64,000 nt of DNA, from the NCBI RefSeq assembly GCF_029504695.1, contig NZ_JAQFIN010000001.1:434001-498000 (forward strand), in the 5' to 3' direction. Below the pieces are notes generated by a model. That model was not told the origin of the DNA and did no database searches. It saw nothing but the letters and a program-made list of their open reading frames with translations. The translations under genes were made by a program, and so were the position numbers. Shown piece by piece: positions 59,759 through 64,000 of the stretch (position 1 is the first letter of the stretch; each line of letters opens with the position of its first letter). This stretch comes from Parabacteroides sp. PF5-6 (lineage in GTDB: Bacteria > Bacteroidota > Bacteroidia > Bacteroidales > Tannerellaceae).

Positions 59759-60445
59759 TTGAAAGAGAGTGAAGGGAAAATTGTCAATTGTCAATTGCCA
59801 ATTGTCAATTCAAATAAAGGTTGGGGAGCAGTGTTAATCATAATACTGCTCCTTCTGCTTGACCAGCTATTAAAGATCTGGATCAAGACACATATGCAGT
59901 TGCATGAGAGTATAGAAATAACCTCCTGGTTCTATATTTATTTTACGGAAAATCCGGGCATGGCATTCGGCATGGAGGTGATGAGTAAATTGTTCTTGAC
60001 CCTTTTCCGCATCGTTGCCGTGATAGTGATCGGTTACTATCTCTTCACACTGGTGAAAAAGAATTTCAAGATGGGCTATATCGCCTGTATCGCGTTGATC
60101 TTCGCCGGTGCGGTGGGGAATATTATTGATTCCGTATTCTACGGCGTGATCTTTGATCATAGCTATGGACAGGTGGCTACATTTATGCCGGAAGGCGGCG
60201 GATACGCTACCTGGCTGCATGGGAAGGTAGTCGATATGTTTTATTTCCCGTTGATCGAAACGACCTTTCCCGATTGGTTGCCCATCTGGGGCGGAGATGA
60301 ATTTATCTTTTTCCGACCGATCTTCAACCTGGCCGACTCGGCCATTTGCGTAGGTGTTTTCCTGTTGTTACTGTTTTATCGCCGCACATTGTCGGAAAGT
60401 CTTTCCAAAGAAGATAAGAAACAAGAAGTAGAGAATGCGAAATAG
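59759..60445 (+). CDS. lspA: Lipoprotein signal peptidase (signal peptidase II)
   Basis: A protein of up to 228 residues has four membrane segments and the LspA motifs: LLDQLLKIWIK near residue 35, ENPGMAFGM near residue 65, AGAVGNIIDSVFYG (first catalytic Asp) near residue 121 and FNLADSAICVG (second catalytic Asp) near residue 192. It cuts the signal peptide from prolipoproteins. The start is uncertain. The frame begins with TTG at 59759 and no ATG precedes the first membrane segment. Residues 8-17 are translated from a CAATTGTCAATTG repeat. A GTG near 59829 is another option. It overlaps the DUF4296 gene by 11 bases. Confidence 0.92.
   Translation: MKESEGKIVNCQLPIVNSNKGWGAVLIIILLLLLDQLLKIWIKTHMQLHESIEITSWFYIYFTENPGMAFGMEVMSKLFLTLFRIVAVIVIGYYLFTLVKKNFKMGYIACIALIFAGAVGNIIDSVFYGVIFDHSYGQVATFMPEGGGYATWLHGKVVDMFYFPLIETTFPDWLPIWGGDEFIFFRPIFNLADSAICVGVFLLLLFYRRTLSESLSKEDKKQEVENAK
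59780..59810. repeat. TCAATTG repeat in the first codons of lspA
   Basis: TTGTCAATTG-type units lie between the putative TTG start and the first membrane segment of lspA. The same repeat is found in the first codons of metH. Confidence 0.7.
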
Positions 60446-61226
60446 AGGGCATATAGTCGGTATCTGTTTGGGCATGTTCTTTTTGGCAGTCGCCTGTAGC
60501 AAAGTACCCAAAGGTGTTTTGTCGGAAAAAGAAATGCAACGTGTCCAGACGGATATGTTATTGGCTGATGCACTCGTGGGAGTCAACCCGAAAGAATACG
60601 GAAACGATACGACGAAAGTGGCCTTATACGAATCGGTCTTTCGCAAACATAAGATTACACAGGAGAAATACGATAGCTCACTGGTTTGGTATGCCAAGAA
60701 CCTGGATATCTATATGAAGGTGTATGAACGCATCATTGCCGATCTGGGAAGGGATATCCATGATTTAGGCGATGTGCAGACTGTGGCAGTCTCTACCTCG
60801 AAGAAAGACTCGGTGGAGATCTGGCCGCGCCGGCCTTATCTGACGCTTTCTCCCCAGGCGGTGTTCAGCGGAGTTACTTTTGATATCAAACCGGAAAGCA
60901 ATTATTCTTCCGGAAGTACGTTCGTGCTGGGTATGCGCGTTTGGGGATTGAAAGAAGGCATGGCGTTTTATCCGGAAATCCATGTCAATGCCGAACAGCG
61001 CGATACGGTTCTCCGGATGGAAAACAAAATCACCAAAGACGGCTATTACCAAACGATCCTGCGCACGATGCCCACGCGACAGGTCCGCCGGGTTTACGGA
61101 TCGGTATGGATGAATAATACGGACTCGACCTACCATAAGATCTATATCGACAATATCACCCTGACGCGGTATAATTACGGAACCGACTTTGACGTGTACG
61201 AAGTGAAAAGTGCACCGGAGGAATAA
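60435..61226 (+). CDS. DUF4296 lipoprotein
   Basis: A 263-residue protein has a lipoprotein signal ending AVACSK (Cys about 21). An N-terminal helical DUF4296 domain follows (LSEKEMQRVQTDMLLADAL and RKHKITQEKYDSSLVWY). The last half is beta-rich. The gene overlaps lspA by 11 bases and the next gene by 1 base, an order often seen in Bacteroidales. The function is unknown. Confidence 0.85.
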   Translation: MRNRGHIVGICLGMFFLAVACSKVPKGVLSEKEMQRVQTDMLLADALVGVNPKEYGNDTTKVALYESVFRKHKITQEKYDSSLVWYAKNLDIYMKVYERIIADLGRDIHDLGDVQTVAVSTSKKDSVEIWPRRPYLTLSPQAVFSGVTFDIKPESNYSSGSTFVLGMRVWGLKEGMAFYPEIHVNAEQRDTVLRMENKITKDGYYQTILRTMPTRQVRRVYGSVWMNNTDSTYHKIYIDNITLTRYNYGTDFDVYEVKSAPEE

Positions 61227-61522
61227 TGGGTAAGGCTGCTTCACATTTTATCTGGTGTTCCGGCCAGACTTATCGCTTGCATTATCTCGAATGGGACCAT
61301 CACGGACGGCTGTCCGGCATTTATCCTTTGGAAGAAGAAATTGCCGGCGTTGCTTTTTATAACGGAACGCTCGTACCCATTCTTTCAACGGATCTCCCTG
61401 GCAATACGATGTCAGAAAAAGACTGGCAAGCCTTAGCCTCCAAGGTCGTACCCGGCAGTCTGATTAAGCTTTATCATCTGGAGGGCGAAATGATTAAGAA
61501 GTTGATTGTTAATTTTTTTTGA
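61226..61522 (+). CDS. Small hypothetical protein downstream of DUF4296
   Basis: A 98-residue protein starts in a TAATG overlap with the DUF4296 stop. It has no membrane segment or recognised motif and starts with HFIWCSGQTYRLHYLEW, a beta-rich pattern. It is convergent with the HEPN gene and overlaps its 3' end by 14 bases. The start and coupling support a real gene, but the function is unknown. Confidence 0.6.
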   Translation: MGKAASHFIWCSGQTYRLHYLEWDHHGRLSGIYPLEEEIAGVAFYNGTLVPILSTDLPGNTMSEKDWQALASKVVPGSLIKLYHLEGEMIKKLIVNFF

Positions 61523-61910
61523 TAAGTGGTTCAATGATCTCTATGAACTCTATGGCTTTTTGATAAGCTTCCATAACAGTTGATTTGTCGAAGTCGAAAA
61601 AATCTTCATAGTCACCAATATGTCTGTTCTCCAGTAATCGAGTATAGAAGATATTCCATTCTACAGCTATTTTCCCGTCTTTAATAAAATGTAAAGCAAG
61701 CATGCTACGTACGCCACGATGAGTTTGTGTTTCTATTCCATAGCTTATGAGGAGTGCGGATACGGCATAAAAGCAAGCATAGTATAATCTGGACATTGCA
61801 TTGTTCCATAATTCATTATCAATAAGAATTTGCAATGCTTTCAATTCTTTATGGGCGTTCTCTATTCTGTAAGAAACAATAGCTTCCCTGTCTTCATTGG
61901 TTAATGTCAT
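61509..61910 (-). CDS. HEPN-domain protein (UPF0332-like), partner of a MNT nucleotidyltransferase
   Basis: A protein of about 133 residues from the ATG at 61910; the frame extends to 61973 but the ATG fits the 4-base overlap with the upstream gene. It is all-helical and has the HEPN/UPF0332 pattern: MSRLYYACFYAVSALLISYG in the middle and ENRHIGDYEDFFDFD near the end. The RNase motif RxxxxH of toxic HEPN proteins is not clear here (RLYYAC), so nuclease activity is doubtful. HEPN/MNT pairs act as toxin-antitoxin systems in which the MNT protein AMPylates the HEPN toxin. The upstream MNT gene completes the pair. Confidence 0.85.
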   Translation of the reverse strand: MTLTNEDREAIVSYRIENAHKELKALQILIDNELWNNAMSRLYYACFYAVSALLISYGIETQTHRGVRSMLALHFIKDGKIAVEWNIFYTRLLENRHIGDYEDFFDFDKSTVMEAYQKAIEFIEIIEPLIKKN

Positions 61911-62221
61911 AATACAATTCCTTCTTTCATTACATTTACATAAAACGGTGTTTTGAAAGTTCTTTCTTCCCATTTTTTGCGGGGCATAATGATAGAACTG
62001 ATATCAACACCCGCTTCCATTTCAATATGATAGATAGGTTCCGTGATATCTAACTCTTCCTGAAAAGTAAGGGTGTCTTTGTTCACTAATATCAAAAGAT
62101 CGATATCCGAATCGGGACGCGCTTCACCTCGTGCCTCACTTCCATATAAAATGATCGTTGCCTCTGGGATAACTTCCTGTAAGGCACTCTTCAAGGATTG
62201 TATGATAGACGTACGTGTCAT
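61907..62221 (-). CDS. MNT-type minimal nucleotidyltransferase
   Basis: A 104-residue protein has the nucleotidyltransferase signature GSEARGEARPDSDIDLLI near residues 27-44, with the paired Asp residues (SDID) that bind metal and a third acidic residue near VDIS. It is the minimal form of the fold. Its stop overlaps the start of the HEPN gene by 4 bases (ATGA), so the two make a HEPN/MNT unit. By family knowledge it may be the antitoxin and modify the HEPN partner. The promoter should lie in the 124-base gap to the GNAT gene. Confidence 0.88.
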   Translation of the reverse strand: MTRTSIIQSLKSALQEVIPEATIILYGSEARGEARPDSDIDLLILVNKDTLTFQEELDITEPIYHIEMEAGVDISSIIMPRKKWEERTFKTPFYVNVMKEGIVL

Positions 62222-62345
62222 AAACAGAAATAAAGCATTTACCTATCACAAATATACGAATAATTATCTGTAAAACAAACGAGTAAAACATCTAAGAGAC
62301 TTTAGCATTTGATTTAGATGTTTTTCCAGATCGTTTTACGCTGAT

Positions 62346-63296
62346 TCAATCCATCATCAGGCTCATATAGGCTTCTCTTTGTTCGTAGTTGAAAAGAAGC
62401 TGGGTAAGGGATGTTTGATCCATCCGGTTCAGTGTTTCGGCAGTGCGTGTGCTGTCGGGATGGGCGTGGAGCCATTGGGGGATCATTTTTTCTTTATTCA
62501 AGATCATCGCCATACCGTAACGTTGTGCCGCCGGGGGCAGGGCAGGGGTTTTATAGATCACTTTGCCGGTATGGAAAGACGCTGCGGCTTTACGCAACAA
62601 CTGTTCTTTTATCTTCTCGTTATCGTAAACCATTTCTTTGATGAGCGCCTCTTCTTCGGTCGCTGTGATAAACGCCATGCCGGCAGGCTGCCCGTCGGCT
62701 CCCCGCATGCCGAGAACCAATCCCTCAGCCATCGTGAAGTCTTGGATATTGTTTCGGAAATCTTCTTCGGTATGCCATATACAGGAAGGGCGTTTCTTTA
62801 TCTGCTGGTCAAAATAAATAAACCATTCTTTTCCCACGTCTTTATCCAGGGAAAGGAATGGCATTTCTTTTATCCCGGAAGAGATTTCGGGGCATTCGAA
62901 TGTCCGCAGGGAATAATCGAACACTTCGGTATAGCCATAGGCACGGTAATAATCAAACAACGAAGCTGTTGCAGGGATCAAGGCGGTGATATCGTACTTG
63001 CGCCGGCGCATCTCTCGGAAGGACTGTCGCAACAACTCACCCATCAGCCCTTTGCCCCGCTGCTCCGGGTCGGTACAGGCACCGGAGATATAGGCTACGG
63101 TGATCTCCGTTCCGCACCAATTCATCGTATAGGGGATCATTTGCAAGGCGGAAACCACCCGTCCTTCTTTCTCCAGGCTCATAGCGTTTTCATCCTTGTA
63201 AACCTTATCGAAGTAGAACGCGACGAAGTCTTCCCGGTCGTCAAAGCATTTCTGCCATAAGGTCCTGATTTGTTCTTTGCGTTTCTGCGGGTTCAT
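62346..63296 (-). CDS. GNAT-family N-acetyltransferase (Eis-like architecture)
   Basis: A 316-residue protein has an N-terminal GNAT domain with the acetyl-CoA loop DPEQRGKGLMGELLRQ near residue 77 and a YGY segment near residue 120. A second, degenerate GNAT or SCP2-like C-terminal domain follows. Two-domain proteins of this type resemble Eis or other multi-domain acetyltransferases. It overlaps the 3' end of the DUF2156 gene by 56 bases, so the two are co-transcribed and possibly coupled. The substrate is unknown. Confidence 0.82.
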   Translation of the reverse strand: MNPQKRKEQIRTLWQKCFDDREDFVAFYFDKVYKDENAMSLEKEGRVVSALQMIPYTMNWCGTEITVAYISGACTDPEQRGKGLMGELLRQSFREMRRRKYDITALIPATASLFDYYRAYGYTEVFDYSLRTFECPEISSGIKEMPFLSLDKDVGKEWFIYFDQQIKKRPSCIWHTEEDFRNNIQDFTMAEGLVLGMRGADGQPAGMAFITATEEEALIKEMVYDNEKIKEQLLRKAAASFHTGKVIYKTPALPPAAQRYGMAMILNKEKMIPQWLHAHPDSTRTAETLNRMDQTSLTQLLFNYEQREAYMSLMMD

Positions 63297-64000
63297 GGTG
63301 TACGGTTGTTTTCTTTACAGCGGCATTCTTTTCCAAAAGCGCATAGGGATAATAGGAGAGTTTGGCCTTGCGCAATCCGGGGATGCCCAGGTCTTCTTCC
63401 CGGTTGATGTAAATATATTGCTCGGGCAGATGGGCGGCAAATTCCTGGTTGATCAAAGCGTAGATGCCTTCGAAGCGGGTATCTGCTTTTTCGATATGTA
63501 CGCCGAACGTATTGTGATTGATCGGCATGCCGAAAGAGAACGCGATGATCTGGTGGTTCTGGCAGATTGCTCCACCAGTGAGTCCCAACTCATTGAAATG
63601 CTTCAACGCATAGGTGATCGAGCGACGCTCGAAGCTCAGTTCCTCCTGATCTTCTTCCGTCAGGTTGGCTTTATACCATTTGCACTCCAACTCGAGGCAT
63701 TCGGGAACCAATTCCGGCGTGATCGGCATATACATATAAGGATATGATTTCTTGAACTTATTGATATGGTTGCGCTTGGCCTGGTAGCGCTTGCCGGTGA
63801 GGTTGACCAGGTCTTCGCGCAGGTAGATATAATCGAAATAATCCCGTTCGGGGATGTACCGAAACTCACCGGGCAGGGCTGCTTCCAGTTCTTTCTGCGC
63901 ATCGGGCGTGATGCCGAGCAACAAAAGCGGGTGTCCGTGACGGGAAGCATCTTCCTCGAGCAGGGCGATCATCTGCTGTAGGTCGCCCCGGCCGACGGGC
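63241..64000 (-). CDS. DUF2156 (phosphatidylglycerol lysyltransferase-like) protein, 5' end cut by the window
   Basis: A GNAT-fold DUF2156 protein, at least 252 residues. The frame stays open to the window edge (the last upstream bases read as PVGRGDLQQ before the first ATG at 63972), so the true start lies outside. Segments RDYFDYIYLREDL, KRYQAKRNHINKF and FGMPINHNTFGVHIEKAD are typical of the family. Related C-terminal domains of MprF transfer amino acids from tRNA to lipids, but stand-alone members may differ. It is followed by the GNAT gene with a 56-base overlap. Confidence 0.82.
   Translation of the reverse strand, partial: PVGRGDLQQMIALLEEDASRHGHPLLLLGITPDAQKELEAALPGEFRYIPERDYFDYIYLREDLVNLTGKRYQAKRNHINKFKKSYPYMYMPITPELVPECLELECKWYKANLTEEDQEELSFERRSITYALKHFNELGLTGGAICQNHQIIAFSFGMPINHNTFGVHIEKADTRFEGIYALINQEFAAHLPEQYIYINREEDLGIPGLRKAKLSYYPYALLEKNAAVKKTTVHHEPAETQRTNQDLMAEML

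Overview
The window looks like a chromosomal segment of a gut-type Bacteroidales bacterium, most likely close to Parabacteroides/Tannerellaceae. The signs are Bacteroidetes-type -7 promoter boxes (TAnnTTTG), a 58-residue histone H1-like protein, a TonB-dependent receptor with a carboxypeptidase-like N-terminal domain, a DUF4296 lipoprotein next to lspA, an ECF sigma gene followed by a membrane-anchored beta-barrel protein, and several interspersed repeat families of the kind found in this phylum. Species cannot be decided from the sequence alone. No rRNA, tRNA or CRISPR array was seen.

Layout. 1-5.5 kb: a HipA-family kinase, a 1.3-kb repeat-rich gap, an SMP-30-like secreted lactonase and a TlpA-like lipoprotein. 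5.5-32.9 kb: one very long minus-strand block of about 22 tightly packed genes, many with 4-base or longer overlaps. 33-40.5 kb: histone-like gene, ftsK, lolA-like, trxB, a GHL10 glycosidase and a four-helix-bundle (S23-like) gene lying between two large inverted repeat arrays. 40.6-43.9 kb: a metal-handling group (Cys/His-rich exported protein, TonB receptor, HMA protein). 44-49.8 kb: ECF sigma with its partner, two lipoproteins, a Yip1 protein, smpB and a nucleoside-recognition membrane protein. 49.8-64 kb: metH, a DUF1080 lipoprotein, ileS, a DksA-like gene, lspA, DUF4296, a HEPN/MNT pair, a GNAT acetyltransferase and the 3' part of a DUF2156 gene.

The minus-strand block is the most unusual part. 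In order of transcription it encodes a two-cluster ferredoxin, a radical SAM enzyme, a DUF116-polyprenyl synthase fusion, a small prenyltransferase/cyclase-repeat protein and a squalene-hopene-cyclase-like enzyme with an intact DADD motif. These are followed by three quinoprotein-like beta-propellers and an NHL-like exported propeller. Next come a Tat-type four-cluster ferredoxin, a NapH/NosR-like membrane polyferredoxin, a membrane-anchored propeller, a NuoE-NuoF fusion and a HoxU/NuoG-N-like iron-sulfur protein. The block ends with a lipoprotein propeller, a MacB/LolCDE-type ABC exporter and two more propellers. I infer a system that makes a cyclised polyprenyl compound and joins it to a membrane electron-transfer chain running from NADH to the periplasm, with seven paralogous propellers outside. 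No hydrogenase, formate dehydrogenase or other terminal catalytic subunit is present. A small two-gene cassette with its own promoter and terminator sits in the middle of the block.

The second strong oddity is ileS. Its catalytic domain is interrupted in frame by a 419-bp element with perfect 32-bp terminal inverted repeats that encodes a DUF559 (Vsr-like) nuclease domain. A third is a set of four intergenic arrays, plus one related array, in which different palindromes repeat with the same 22-bp (or 21-bp) period.
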